Shown here one piece after another: positions 8,327 through 15,977 of a stretch of DNA of 40,403 nucleotides. The position numbers and the translations under genes are program-made. Within the stretch, counting starts at the first letter, position 1; each line of letters begins with the position of its first letter. The stretch is from Paenibacillus camerounensis (lineage in GTDB: Bacteria > Bacillota > Bacilli > Paenibacillales > Paenibacillaceae). Below the pieces are notes generated by a model. It saw nothing but the letters and a program-made list of their open reading frames with translations, made no database searches and was not told the origin of the DNA. The stretch lies in NCBI RefSeq assembly GCF_000723885.1, contig NZ_CCDG010000087.1, positions 1 through 40,403 on the forward strand. The letters are read 5' to 3'.

Positions 8327-8577
8327 ATCCCTTCACCTCCTACAGGTTCCCCGTAGATCAGCGAGCTTTCTTCCCGCCGCAGGGCGATCGTTGTATTGCT
8401 TACCCGAAAAGCGATAGGATCTCCAAGCGGGCTGCGCCGCAGCACCTCCACGGCATTGCCGACCACAAAACCGAGATCAAGCAGCCTTCTGCGCAGCACA
8501 CCCTGGACTTCAATGCCGCTGATGCGCAGCGTGCTGCCGTTCGATGCTTCAGACAATGGAATAGCGGCTCCAGCCAT
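8323..8577 (-). CDS. feoA: Ferrous iron transport protein A
   Basis: A small SH3-like protein of 84 residues. Typical FeoA features are LSEASNGSTLRISGI, a basic patch VLRRRLLDLGFVVGNAVEV and a late GDPIAFRVSNTTIALRREES segment. The frame is open further upstream to 8688, but the ATG at 8577 gives the normal FeoA length and has AAGGAAC before it. FeoA supports FeoB function. It is the first gene of feoA-feoB(G)-feoB(membrane), all with overlapping ends. Confidence 0.92.
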   Translation of the reverse strand: MAGAAIPLSEASNGSTLRISGIEVQGVLRRRLLDLGFVVGNAVEVLRRSPLGDPIAFRVSNTTIALRREESSLIYGEPVGGEGI

Positions 8578-8643
8578 AGCAGTTCCTTCTTTCCCTTTAA
8601 ATGTATTGGTATAGCGCTGGGTTAAGCGGCTATTATGCACAAA

Positions 8644-8697
8644 TGATAAATAATTGTTCCTTGCCACAATATTAGTATATGTAAACAAATTTGTCCT
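8644..8697 (-). promoter_or_regulatory. Candidate feo promoter with a weak Fur-like site
   Basis: On the minus strand, -35 AGGACA (8692-8697) and -10 TAATAT (8669-8674) are 17 bases apart. Just downstream, the AT-rich TGATAAATAATTGTT (plus strand 8644-8658) partly resembles a Fur box in its first half only. Fur control is expected for feo, but this match is poor. About 70 to 120 bases before feoA. Confidence 0.35.
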
Positions 8698-8793
8698 TGC
8701 AACAAAAAAGTTTCCTTAGGGAAAGAAGAGTTGTGAGCGTTCGTGTAGAGGGTAAGCCGAAAGGTATGGGAGGGTGGAAAAGTTGAATGGAAT

Positions 8794-8957
8794 GGAGGGC
8801 GTAGGGTTACTGGTTTCGGGCTGAGTGGCGGAGTGACGGGGTTAAAGGGAGTGAAGGGCGGTGGGGTATTGGTTTCGGACTGAATGACGGAGTGACGGGG
8901 TTGAAGGGAGTGGAGGGCGGCGGGTTAGTGGTTTCGGGCTTGGTGGCTGAGTGGCAG
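8794..8957. repeat. 59-bp tandem repeat, about 2.8 copies
   Basis: Units start at 8794, 8853 and 8912, exactly 59 bases apart, each opening with GGAGGGC or GAAGGGC and containing GGTTTCGG about 20 bases in. The third unit is shorter and more diverged. The strand is strongly G-rich and no reading frame with a start runs through it. It lies in the 747-base gap between feoA and the SRPBCC gene; apart from this array and the palindromic element at 9125, I see nothing else in that gap. Confidence 0.85.
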
Positions 8958-9124
8958 GTAGCGGAAATATAAAGTATATGGGGACTTGTCTCTCTGAGCT
9001 GATGTTAAGGGAGTAACCGGGGAGGGAGTGGCTTACTGTGAGATGTCCGGACGGGATTTGCAGATCAGGGGCTAACGCAGGGTTCGGGCATTGGATATGT
9101 GCTTGGGTAGAATATTAGTGGATA

Positions 9125-9311
9125 TTAGTTGGAATTTCGCCAGCTAATTGTACTTAGGAACAGCGCCAATTGTATTTAGTTGGAAAAACGCCACCTGATT
9201 CGCACCAAATGCCGCATTTTGAGCAGATCCGGGGGATTTAAGCAGACATTTTCCAACTAAAGTATTCAATTGGGCTAGTTTTGGTGATTTAGGTGGCGAA
9301 TTTCCACTTAG
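9125..9311. repeat. 187-bp four-palindrome element, copy 1
   Basis: Four 23-bp imperfect palindromes start at 9125, 9176, 9238 and 9289 (offsets 0, 51, 113, 164). Each is 8-base arm, 7-base loop, 8-base arm, with the general form TTAGNTGG, loop, CCANNTAA. Loops are AATTTCG, AAAAACG, ACATTTT and CGAATTT, so units 3 and 4 look like inverted copies of 2 and 1. The first arm of unit 3 is degenerate. It ends 13 bases from the stop of the SRPBCC gene. Copy 2 at 15629 has the same layout and arms; copy 3 at 20781 has the same layout. Confidence 0.9.
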
Positions 9312-9324
9312 ATTGTGATGAGCC

Positions 9325-9777
9325 TCAGCCGCCGAAATCCAGCGTGCTGCCGGTCTCCGCCAGTGTTTTGGTATTGCTGAGAATCTGCCACCACGCGCTG
9401 TCGCTCGGCCCGTAGGAGGGATCGTCCGGATGCCAGCCTTCATGGATCAGCGTCAGCTTAGTGCACCCGCCGGCGGGTGCAAGCAGCCAGCAGATAACAG
9501 ATTCATAATCTTTACCCTCCTGCACATAGGAAGGACCGGCGTGATGCGTAAAGCGCAGCACCTCCTGCGGCTTGTACTCAAGCACAGTACCATACACATG
9601 CACCGTCTCCTCACCGTCGGCACCGGGCCCGACATATTCAAGCGGCTCCCCTTCCCTGAAGCTGGAGCGGATGGTGCTGCCATAATAGATCTGTGCCACC
9701 TTGCCGGGCGAAACGAGACAGTCCCAGACTGCGGCAGGTGCTGCGCCGATATAGAATTCATACTTCAATGCTTTCAT
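9325..9777 (-). CDS. SRPBCC (AHSA1-like) domain protein
   Basis: A 150-residue single-domain protein of the START/Bet v1-like superfamily, AHSA1 subgroup. It has the usual opening YEFYIGAAPAAVWDCLVSPGKV, a central LEYKPQEVLRFTH strand pair, CTKLTLIHEGW, and an amphipathic C-terminal helix starting at WWQILSNTKTLAE. Such proteins bind small hydrophobic ligands in a cytosolic pocket; no ligand is known here. AAGGAGGG lies 6 bases before the ATG at 9777. It appears to be a single gene, with a terminator before it and the palindromic element after it. Confidence 0.88.
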   Translation of the reverse strand: MKALKYEFYIGAAPAAVWDCLVSPGKVAQIYYGSTIRSSFREGEPLEYVGPGADGEETVHVYGTVLEYKPQEVLRFTHHAGPSYVQEGKDYESVICWLLAPAGGCTKLTLIHEGWHPDDPSYGPSDSAWWQILSNTKTLAETGSTLDFGG

Positions 9778-9874
9778 TTGAACCCTCCTTCATTGTGCTC
9801 CGGTTGCCCGGAATTTCTGCATGTCCTCGGTATACTTGCTGCTTGCCTCACTTACACTTACACGGACAATATAC

Positions 9875-9906
9875 CAAAAAATCACTGACAGCTGCGGTCA
9901 GTGATT
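9875..9906 (-). terminator. Rho-independent terminator of the frameshifted small gene
   Basis: On the minus strand a perfect 10-base stem AATCACTGAC/GTCAGTGATT with a 7-base loop is followed by a run of six T, ending just before GGTATATT. It lies immediately after the stop at 9913. Confidence 0.9.
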
Positions 9907-9912
9907 CCATTC

Positions 9913-10243
9913 TTACGGCTCCGCATAATAAGCGGAAGTATCGGCGGCAACAGCTGCAAGCTTTTGCTTCAATGCGGCAGGCACACGGACCGTCAGCGAA
10001 CGGCCGTAGGGCAGCAGGAAGTAAGGCGCGTAGCGGTACAGCATCGTTTCATCCAGCAGAAACGATGCCTCTCCCGGGATACGCTGCTCCAGGGAATATA
10101 ATGATACCAGGGCTTGCGCCGGTTCTGCGGATGATCTCCTGCAGGTTTTCTTCAAGCGACGGGCTGAGCGGACAGGGGGCAGGGACAAGAGTATCGGCAG
10201 GGTCTTGGTCTTGCTCGCGGCCTTGCCTGGAACGGGCGGTCAA
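9913..10243 (-). pseudogene. Small gene of unknown family, interrupted by a frameshift
   Basis: Translation should start at the TTG at 10243, which has AAGGAGG 8 bases upstream. That frame reads plausible protein as far as LEENLQEIIR (about 10127) and then becomes unconvincing and stops at 10049. The frame shifted by one base continues smoothly as AEPAQALVSLYSLEQ and on to YGRSLTVRVP and a stop at 9913, right before a perfect terminator. Joined, it would be about 110 residues. The tail faintly resembles the C-terminus of WYL-domain regulators; I do not recognise the family with confidence. Either a true frameshift mutation or a one-base sequencing error. Confidence 0.6.
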
Positions 10244-10346
10244 AAGCTTCTCCTCCTTTGCACCGGAAACCGGATAAGGTGGAAGTATTATCTCCTGAGC
10301 GTACGTTCCTTATTCTTCCTTCATTGTAGGATTAGTGGCATGAACA

Positions 10347-10391
10347 CAAAAAAAGGTGTCCCGCCGTCTTGAATCAGACTGCGGAACACCT
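10347..10391 (-). terminator. Terminator of the phosphodiester glycosidase-like gene
   Basis: On the minus strand, AGGTGTTCCGC and its partner ending ACACCT form a long imperfect hairpin (outer arms 10354-10359 and 10386-10391) followed by eight T. It begins 28 bases after the stop at 10419. Between this and the TTG at 10243 I see no further gene. Confidence 0.85.
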
Positions 10392-10418
10392 ATTAAAGGA
10401 AGCTATCCTTGTATTTGA

Positions 10419-11576
10419 TTACTTGGTGACGATAAGCGCGTTGCTGATCAGCCGTCCCGGGCTGGTCAGATACTTACCGTTGAAGTACAGGCCGCTGGAG
10501 GCGCCGCCGTCCAGGTTCATTGCCTGATAAGCGCCGGCCTGCTTCATAATCTGGGCCAGCTGCGGGATAGTAGCCCCGCCGGTTGTCAGCAGAATCAGCT
10601 TATGGTCACGGGTGATGCCCAGAGCACTGCGGGCACCGCCGCCGGTGAGGATTTTCGGGTCCTTGAAGCCTTCGGCGGCAACATTCAGAGATACAGCACC
10701 GTTGACCAGCAGCCTTGGGCCGGCCTGGATTGCCCCCTCGACACTACCGCTCTGATACCTGGCGCTGAATTCACTTCCCGGAATCAGCTCGGCAAGCAGA
10801 TTGCGGTCGTAGGCAAAGACAGCCCGCTTGTCGCCGGGACTGTTCTTCAGCATCTTGCCGCCGCTGACAATATATCCGTAGGGTGCCTTGTAGGCTCCGT
10901 CGGTATAGGCGTCAAAGAAGGTTCCGTTAATGGCCGCAACGGCTCCGCTGCGTTTGGCAATGCTGCCGAGTGCTTCCGTCTTACCGACAGTATTGCCGGC
11001 AAGGACTGCGTCCAGGCGGACGGAAGGATGCATGAGGGATACCGTTACAGTCTGTACGCTGAACGATCTGGAGCCGACCTTATATGTATGCTTGCCGCTG
11101 ACTGCTGCAGGTGCATCCTGCTTGACCAGTGCGCCGCTTACCACCGGCAGGACGGCTTCTTCACCAGCTGCTGAGAGTGTAACGGAAGCTGTTTCTTTAT
11201 TCCATTTCAGACCGATTCCCATACCGGTACTGACTGCAGACAGCGGTACATAGGTCGTGCCGTTCCCGCTGAAGGGCAGAGCGGTAAGAGTTACCGCTTT
11301 TCCGTTAACGGTAGCGGAGGCTTGGCCCAGGGTAAGAAGAATGGAGCTGTCCCCGCCGGAAATTTCAATTTCCTTTGTAGCCGGGTTCAGAACCGAGGTG
11401 ATGCCGAACAGGCCGTTCAGGAAGCGAAGCGGAATGAACGACTGGCTGGATTTGTCCACGAACACGGCGTTTTTTGGGGCTGCTGAAGCGGATGCCAGGG
11501 AACCCGGCTGCAGGGACGGCAGTCCGGTTAGCAGAAGCAGCAGAATCAGACAGAGGGTGGAACATTTTTTAAGCAT
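10419..11576 (-). CDS. Secreted phosphodiester glycosidase family protein with copper amine oxidase-like N-terminal domain
   Basis: A 385-residue exported protein. Residues 1 to about 32 are a signal peptide (basic start, LILLLLLTG core, ASA-type cleavage site). Residues about 35-125 resemble the copper amine oxidase N-terminal-like domain common in Paenibacillus wall proteins (FIPLRFL, TTYVPLSAV). Residues about 165-385 are a NAGPA-type phosphodiester glycosidase domain (AAINGTFFDAY, QAGPRLLVNG, ARSALGITRD, MNLDGGASSGLYFNG). NAGPA-type proteins cleave phosphodiester-linked sugars; wall or exopolysaccharide turnover is inference. The start at 11576 is chosen over the upstream ATGs because AAAGGAGAT lies 9 bases before it and the signal peptide begins there. 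Confidence 0.88.
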   Translation of the reverse strand: MLKKCSTLCLILLLLLTGLPSLQPGSLASASAAPKNAVFVDKSSQSFIPLRFLNGLFGITSVLNPATKEIEISGGDSSILLTLGQASATVNGKAVTLTALPFSGNGTTYVPLSAVSTGMGIGLKWNKETASVTLSAAGEEAVLPVVSGALVKQDAPAAVSGKHTYKVGSRSFSVQTVTVSLMHPSVRLDAVLAGNTVGKTEALGSIAKRSGAVAAINGTFFDAYTDGAYKAPYGYIVSGGKMLKNSPGDKRAVFAYDRNLLAELIPGSEFSARYQSGSVEGAIQAGPRLLVNGAVSLNVAAEGFKDPKILTGGGARSALGITRDHKLILLTTGGATIPQLAQIMKQAGAYQAMNLDGGASSGLYFNGKYLTSPGRLISNALIVTK

Positions 11577-11790
11577 GAACAGAATCTCCTTTTGCATAGT
11601 ACAGTATTTCCTGTATATCAGGATGAATATGGAACCTGCCCCAGAATGATGTACCGGAGTCATGGCTCTGCCAATATTTATCGTCAACTACCGGAGATTT
11701 CATTAGAGTGACCAGACACATGCGCCTTAAGGGCCGTTCGTATATAATCTAGTTATTCTATTTTATTTTGCATAAAGGCGGTTTGTATTC

Positions 11791-12381
11791 ATGACAACAA
11801 CTATAGGCCTGATCCGGCACGGCAGCACCTTATGGAATAAAGAAGGCCGTATTCAGGGCCGTACGGATAATCCGCTTGATGAAGAGGGCCTGCTGCAGGC
11901 GGCAGAGCTTGCTGAACGGCTTAGCAGTGAGAAGTGGGAGCTGGTCTACTCGAGTGATATGATTAGAGCCAGGCAGACAGCAGAGGTAATTGCAGCCAGA
12001 CTCGGCCTTACGGTGGCAGGTCTGCTGCCGGGAATCCGTGAGATGGATGGCGGACTGCTGGAAGGTACAACAGAGCAGGAACGGGTAAAGCGCTGGGGTC
12101 AGGAATGGAAAACGCTGGAGCTTGGACTGGAGACAAATGATTCGGGACGCCTGAGAGGCTGCAGGGCTATTGAAGAGGTCGCTGCGCTGCATCCCGGCCG
12201 GCGTGTGCTGGTGGTCAGTCATGGCGCAATTCTGCGCAGTACGCTTGGCGGGCTTGTGCCCGGGCTTGATCTGAGCCGGCTGCTGAAGAACACGTCGCTC
12301 ACCCGGATTGTGAAGGACGGGGAGACGTGGACCTGCGAGCTTTACAATTGTGTGAAGCATCAGGGGGAATCCGCCGGATAA
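11791..12381 (+). CDS. Histidine phosphatase family protein
   Basis: A 196-residue phosphoglycerate-mutase-like phosphatase. The phospho-accepting motif is IRHGSTLWN (His10), followed by GRIQGRTDNPL, SSDMIRARQTAE, the acid EMDGGLLEG and the second catalytic histidine in VVSHGAILRS. Substrate cannot be read from sequence; relatives act on phosphosugars, cobalamin precursors or nucleotides. A weak AAAGGCGG precedes the ATG, and a TATAAT lies at 11743-11748 without a clear -35. It is divergent from the gene at 10419 and probably monocistronic. Confidence 0.9.
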   Translation: MTTTIGLIRHGSTLWNKEGRIQGRTDNPLDEEGLLQAAELAERLSSEKWELVYSSDMIRARQTAEVIAARLGLTVAGLLPGIREMDGGLLEGTTEQERVKRWGQEWKTLELGLETNDSGRLRGCRAIEEVAALHPGRRVLVVSHGAILRSTLGGLVPGLDLSRLLKNTSLTRIVKDGETWTCELYNCVKHQGESAG

Positions 12382-12443
12382 CAGAACCGCCGGTTCAGCA
12401 TATTCATTACTGATCTGCCTGTACTGTCATCCAAAAGATTCCA

Positions 12444-12472
12444 TTGAGAATCAGGCCTTGCCTGCCGATAAT
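12444..12472 (+). promoter_or_regulatory. Candidate sigma-A promoter of the GGDEF gene
   Basis: -35 TTGAGA (12444-12449) and -10 GATAAT (12467-12472) are exactly 17 bases apart. The start codon follows 75 bases later. Matches are 4 of 6 and 5 of 6. Confidence 0.5.
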
Positions 12473-12547
12473 AGGTGTTATACAGATACGATTCACATAC
12501 GCGACAACGATCCTACTTATTTAGTAGTAAAAGGGAGTGCTCCTTAA

Positions 12548-13399
12548 ATGGAAGAAGCGCGGAATTATATGTTTGCATTACTCTCTGTTCTGCTGGCGGC
12601 AGGTACAGCTTATTCCGTGCTGTGGACCGGACAGTATTTGGCGGACAAAGGCCCAAAGGCCCGTGCCCTGCGCACGAGCCTGGTCATTCTTATCTTCACC
12701 GGCGGGATATCGGGCATGCATATGTTTGGTGTACAAGCTGCACCAGGAATCAGCCTTACGGGCAGCAGCCTGCTAATCTCTTTGTCGCTTTATGCGCTGA
12801 CCCTGGCCCTGATGATCTGGCTGTTCCACCGTATCAGCCAGATGCTGGCCGAGCGTGAACAGCTAAAGGAGCTGGCCTACAGGGACCGCCTGACCGGCCT
12901 GTTCAATAAGAACGGCATGGATCACTTCTGGAATCACTGCAAATCCGGTGAGCAGCTTGCCGTGTTATATCTTGATCTGAACCGCTTCAAGTCGATCAAT
13001 GACAAGCTCGGCCATCATATCGGCGACTTGCTGCTGCAGGCTGTAGGCGGTTCATTACAGCAGTTCTCCAGCAAGGGAAAACGGCATATATTCCGGGTCG
13101 GCGGCGATGAATTCGTGATTATAGCGAAGCGCTGCAGCTATAGGGAAGCTGAACAGCTTGCTCTAAAGGTGCTGGAGCGTACAACCCGTAACTACCAGCT
13201 TGAGCGGCACGAGTTATTCGTCTCAGCCAGCATCGGCATTACGGCGAGCCAGGGAGCTGTCGATCCGATCCGGCTGCTGAAGGAGGCCGATTCAGCCATG
13301 TATACAGCCAAGCAGCTGGGCAGAGGACGTTATGCCGTACACAAGCAAGGCAATGTTATTCAGCCGGTGAACTGGCTGGGCAGAACCAAAGCGAATTAA
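12548..13399 (+). CDS. Membrane-bound diguanylate cyclase (GGDEF)
   Basis: A 283-residue protein with three predicted membrane helices in the first 100 residues, one with a MHYT-like GISGMHMFGVQ segment, then a GGDEF domain. The signature GGDEF is intact at 185-189, preceded by DLNRFKSINDKLGH, so it should make cyclic di-GMP from two GTP. There is no RxxD inhibitory site upstream of GGDEF, suggesting no product feedback at the I-site. AAGGGAG lies 10 bases before the ATG, inside a small palindrome GGAGTGCTCC. A strong terminator follows. Confidence 0.9.
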   Translation: MEEARNYMFALLSVLLAAGTAYSVLWTGQYLADKGPKARALRTSLVILIFTGGISGMHMFGVQAAPGISLTGSSLLISLSLYALTLALMIWLFHRISQMLAEREQLKELAYRDRLTGLFNKNGMDHFWNHCKSGEQLAVLYLDLNRFKSINDKLGHHIGDLLLQAVGGSLQQFSSKGKRHIFRVGGDEFVIIAKRCSYREAEQLALKVLERTTRNYQLERHELFVSASIGITASQGAVDPIRLLKEADSAMYTAKQLGRGRYAVHKQGNVIQPVNWLGRTKAN

Positions 13400-13448
13400 T
13401 CAGCAGGCTAGGTGCTGTGAAGTATAGTGCAGCCGCGGTTAAACACAA

Positions 13449-13502
13449 AGAGTCCGGGAGCGCAGCCGTTGAACCGGCGCGGCCGCCCGGACTCTTTTTT
13501 TT
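13449..13502. terminator. Terminator between convergent genes
   Basis: AGAGTCCGGG (13449-13458) pairs perfectly with CCCGGACTCT (13486-13495), with an extra inner GCG/CGC pairing, followed by eight T on the plus strand. On the minus strand the tail is CTTTGTGTTT, so it may also end the glycerophosphodiesterase transcript, less efficiently. Confidence 0.92.
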
Positions 13503-13510
13503 GCCGGATA

Positions 13511-14248
13511 TTAAGCTTGTCTGCCAGTCAGCAGTCCGGCCAGCACATCCGGATAATCGGTAATGATACCGGCAACCCCGGCATCTATTAAATCGTTCAT
13601 CCGCTGCGGGTCATTGACGGTCCAGGGATGATAGGCCTTGCCCAGCTCCGCTGCTTCAGCAACAAACTCAGGCAGTACGGCATAGTGATAGGCGTGCAGC
13701 GCATCGGCATTCAGCGTGGCGGCATAATTCCAAGGACGGAATAAGCCTTCCGAATATAGAATTCCCGTGCGGATCTCCGGTGCAAGCGATTTGCAGTGAG
13801 CCAATGAATAATGGTTGAAGCTCGACAGCACCACCCGCTCGCTCATACCGTAATCACGCACGGCGGCAATCACCTTCTCTTCCATTCCCGGATACATAAA
13901 AATCCCGTTCTTCAGCTCAATGTTGAGCACCGTATCCCGGTCCTTCAGCAGATCCAGCAGCTCCTCCAGCACCGGCAGACGTTCTCCCGCGAACCCCGGC
14001 CCGAACCACGAACCTGCATCCAGCTCCAGCAGCTGGCTAAGAGTCTTGTCCTTTACATAGCCATCAGCCCCGGCAGTGCGCTTAAGGCTCTCATCATGTA
14101 TAATCACCAGCCCTCCGTCAAGTGACAGCTGGACATCCGTTTCAATTCCGGTTGCTCCCAGCTCCAGCCCCTTGCGGAATGCCGCCATCGTATTCTCCGG
14201 GCAGACTGCAGAGGCCCCGCGGTGCGCAAAGTTGATAATGCTGTTCAT
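13511..14248 (-). CDS. Glycerophosphodiester phosphodiesterase, cytosolic type
   Basis: A 245-residue GDPD TIM-barrel enzyme that hydrolyses glycerophosphodiesters to glycerol 3-phosphate and an alcohol. The signature FAHRGAS with CPENT near the N-terminus, GIETDVQLSLDG, IIHDESLKRT and a late TVNDPQRMNDLIDAGVAGIITDYP are all present. No signal peptide is seen, so it acts in the cytosol like UgpQ rather than secreted GlpQ. GGAGGG lies 9 bases before the ATG. No transport genes adjoin it. Confidence 0.93.
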   Translation of the reverse strand: MNSIINFAHRGASAVCPENTMAAFRKGLELGATGIETDVQLSLDGGLVIIHDESLKRTAGADGYVKDKTLSQLLELDAGSWFGPGFAGERLPVLEELLDLLKDRDTVLNIELKNGIFMYPGMEEKVIAAVRDYGMSERVVLSSFNHYSLAHCKSLAPEIRTGILYSEGLFRPWNYAATLNADALHAYHYAVLPEFVAEAAELGKAYHPWTVNDPQRMNDLIDAGVAGIITDYPDVLAGLLTGRQA

Positions 14249-14440
14249 GTGACGTTTCCCTCCAGCTTATTGATTTCATTAATCTTAATTGTACAGGCAC
14301 CTATTCAGTAATTCCACATGAGGACAGCAAACCCTGTCCGCTTAACACAAAAGGAGGCTGGCCGCTGCAAATTTTACACAGGGCTGACGGAATGGACTAC
14401 AATAAGTTCAGACTGCTTATAACATACATAGAAAGAAGAG

Positions 14441-14974
14441 ATGGATTTGAATTTTTGTCTGGAATGCGGAACCAAGCTGGTCTTGAAGGAATGTAACGGG
14501 GAGGGGGAGGTGCCTTTTTGCGGGGAGTGCGGGGTGTTCAGATTCCCGGTGTTCAGTACGGCGATGAGCACTGCGGTCCTCAACCGCGAGATGAACAAAA
14601 TTCTGCTGATCCAGCAGTATAACCGCAAACACTATATCCTGCTCGCAGGCTATGTGAACAAAGGGGAGAACGCCGAGGAGACCCTGATCCGCGAGGTGAA
14701 GGAAGAAGCCGGACTGGATATCATCGCTTACGAATATATGCGGAGTGAATATTTTGCGCCGTCCAATACGCTTATGCTGAATTATATGAGTGTGGCGGAC
14801 TCAGAGGATCTGAGCGGAATCAGTGAGGAGCTGGATCATGCAGCCTGGTTCACTCTGGAGGAAGCAGAGAAGGCCGTCATGCAGGGCAGTCTGGCGGAGC
14901 GCTTTCTGCTCAACATTATCGCCAGACTGCGGCAGGGGAAGACGCTCGGCAGCCTGACCTTTCCGGTCCGCTGA
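14441..14974 (+). CDS. Nudix hydrolase with N-terminal zinc ribbon
   Basis: A 177-residue protein. Residues 6-30 hold two Cys pairs (CLECG and CGECG) of a zinc ribbon as in NADH pyrophosphatase NudC. The Nudix box follows the rule G-x5-E-x7-R-E-x2-E-E-x-G: it begins at GYVNKGE and ends in REVKEEAGL. It hydrolyses a nucleoside diphosphate linked to another group, possibly NADH; the NudC-like SQPWPFPxS motif is not seen, so the substrate is uncertain. A weak AGAAAGAAGAG precedes the ATG. Confidence 0.9.
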   Translation: MDLNFCLECGTKLVLKECNGEGEVPFCGECGVFRFPVFSTAMSTAVLNREMNKILLIQQYNRKHYILLAGYVNKGENAEETLIREVKEEAGLDIIAYEYMRSEYFAPSNTLMLNYMSVADSEDLSGISEELDHAAWFTLEEAEKAVMQGSLAERFLLNIIARLRQGKTLGSLTFPVR

Positions 14975-15001
14975 ACCAAGCCGGAGCTGACGGGATTATA
15001 C

Positions 15002-15607
15002 TTACGCTGAGAGGATCTTCAGGAGCGCTTCATGCACATGCTGAACCTCTGTGAATGCCTGAGAGTATTCCGGATCTGTTTTTTTGGAAGCAGCAAGGTT
15101 TGGCAGAAAAGGGATGGACAGGACCGGCGTATCGGCGCTGCTGAGATAGATTCGGAGTGTGAGCTCCTTGATCTCCTCTGTATCTGACGGGCTGGATTCT
15201 GCGGGCGCTCCAGTGTTCCTTGCACCGCCTTGACGGCTGAACCCGGGTTTACCGGCGCTGCTTGTAATCCGGCTTGTCTTGCTGGCCTTGGTGAGGGTGA
15301 GGGCATTCTCCACAATCTCTGATCCCAGTATCGTATCGTACGTGTACAGCTGCGCCGTTGCATGCTCTGCCTTGCCGGGATTACAGCTGCCGATAGCCAG
15401 CATTCTGCCGGCTTCATCCAGAGCGATCATATGGGACTGGTCAGGTGTGACGTACCGCCGGGGGAAGGCCAGGTGATAGGAGCTGAGCGCCCGGGCCAGC
15501 CTGGTCAGATCGGAAGAGGGATGGGAGAGCCGGAGCTTCAGCAGCGCTGCTGCCAGCAGCAGGCCTACTCCCAGCGCGGCGAACATGTACATGAGGAAGA
15601 TCAGCAT
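15002..15607 (-). CDS. Uncharacterised single-pass membrane protein
   Basis: A 201-residue protein of no family I recognise. Residues 1 to 25 form one hydrophobic helix (MYMFAALGVGLLLAAALL). A conserved-looking middle section of about 35 to 110 (IALDEAGRMLAIG, YTYDTILGSEIVEN) is followed by a Ser/Gly/Pro-rich stretch of about 115-140 and a C-terminal part with LTLRIYLSSADTPVLSIPFLP. The alternating strands suggest a small beta-rich cytosolic domain. AGGAGG lies 8 bases before the ATG. Copy 2 of the palindromic element starts 22 bases upstream, where its promoter should lie. Confidence 0.75.
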   Translation of the reverse strand: MLIFLMYMFAALGVGLLLAAALLKLRLSHPSSDLTRLARALSSYHLAFPRRYVTPDQSHMIALDEAGRMLAIGSCNPGKAEHATAQLYTYDTILGSEIVENALTLTKASKTSRITSSAGKPGFSRQGGARNTGAPAESSPSDTEEIKELTLRIYLSSADTPVLSIPFLPNLAASKKTDPEYSQAFTEVQHVHEALLKILSA

Positions 15608-15628
15608 TTTTTCCGCCTCCTAGATTAC

Positions 15629-15815
15629 TTAGTTGGATTTTCTCCACTTAATTCCGGCGTCTATCAGAATTTATAACGATTAGATGGAAAAACGCCATCT
15701 ATTTCAGGGGATCTACTGCGTAGGAGCCAATTTTAATGAAATTAGCTTGCTTTTTTACCACTAATTCACTTACGGCCGGGTAGACTAGAGAATTAGTTGG
15801 CGGATTTCCACCTAA
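15629..15815. repeat. 187-bp four-palindrome element, copy 2
   Basis: Palindromes of 23 bases start at 15629, 15680, 15742 and 15793, offsets 0, 51, 113 and 164, identical to copy 1. Loops are ATTTTCT, AAAAACG, CTTTTTT and CGGATTT; arms are TTAGTTGG/CCACTTAA, TTAGATGG/CCATCTAT, TTAGCTTG/ACCACTAA and TTAGTTGG/CCACCTAA. The DNA between palindromes is largely different from copy 1. It fills most of the 370-base gap upstream of the membrane protein gene; the rest of that gap shows nothing clear. Confidence 0.9.
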
Positions 15816-15977
15816 CTAGATTCAATAGCGGCAGGAACTTCCGAATATGGAGCTAATCGTCCTCATCGTCACTCTATTAAAAGAATATGCCGGGTAAGCG
15901 TGAACAAATGCATAGCTGCGGCGTATGAAATCCATTATTCTTTTTTGTATGCCGCAGGTGCGGCAATAAATCAGAGA

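Noticed and set aside
9125..9311. A CRISPR array or a simple inverted repeat
   Set aside because: There are only four repeats, with two alternating spacer lengths (28, 39, 28), no identical repeat sequence and no cas genes; the exact layout recurs at two other loci.
9144..9443. A 99-codon minus-strand frame across the palindromic element and the SRPBCC gene end
   Set aside because: It overlaps a well-supported gene in another frame, and no ribosome site or known motif supports it.
15900..15977. An N-terminal extension of the DUF386 protein from a GTG start
   Set aside because: No ribosome site, and the 26 extra residues have no counterpart in the family; the family motif begins at about 15987.
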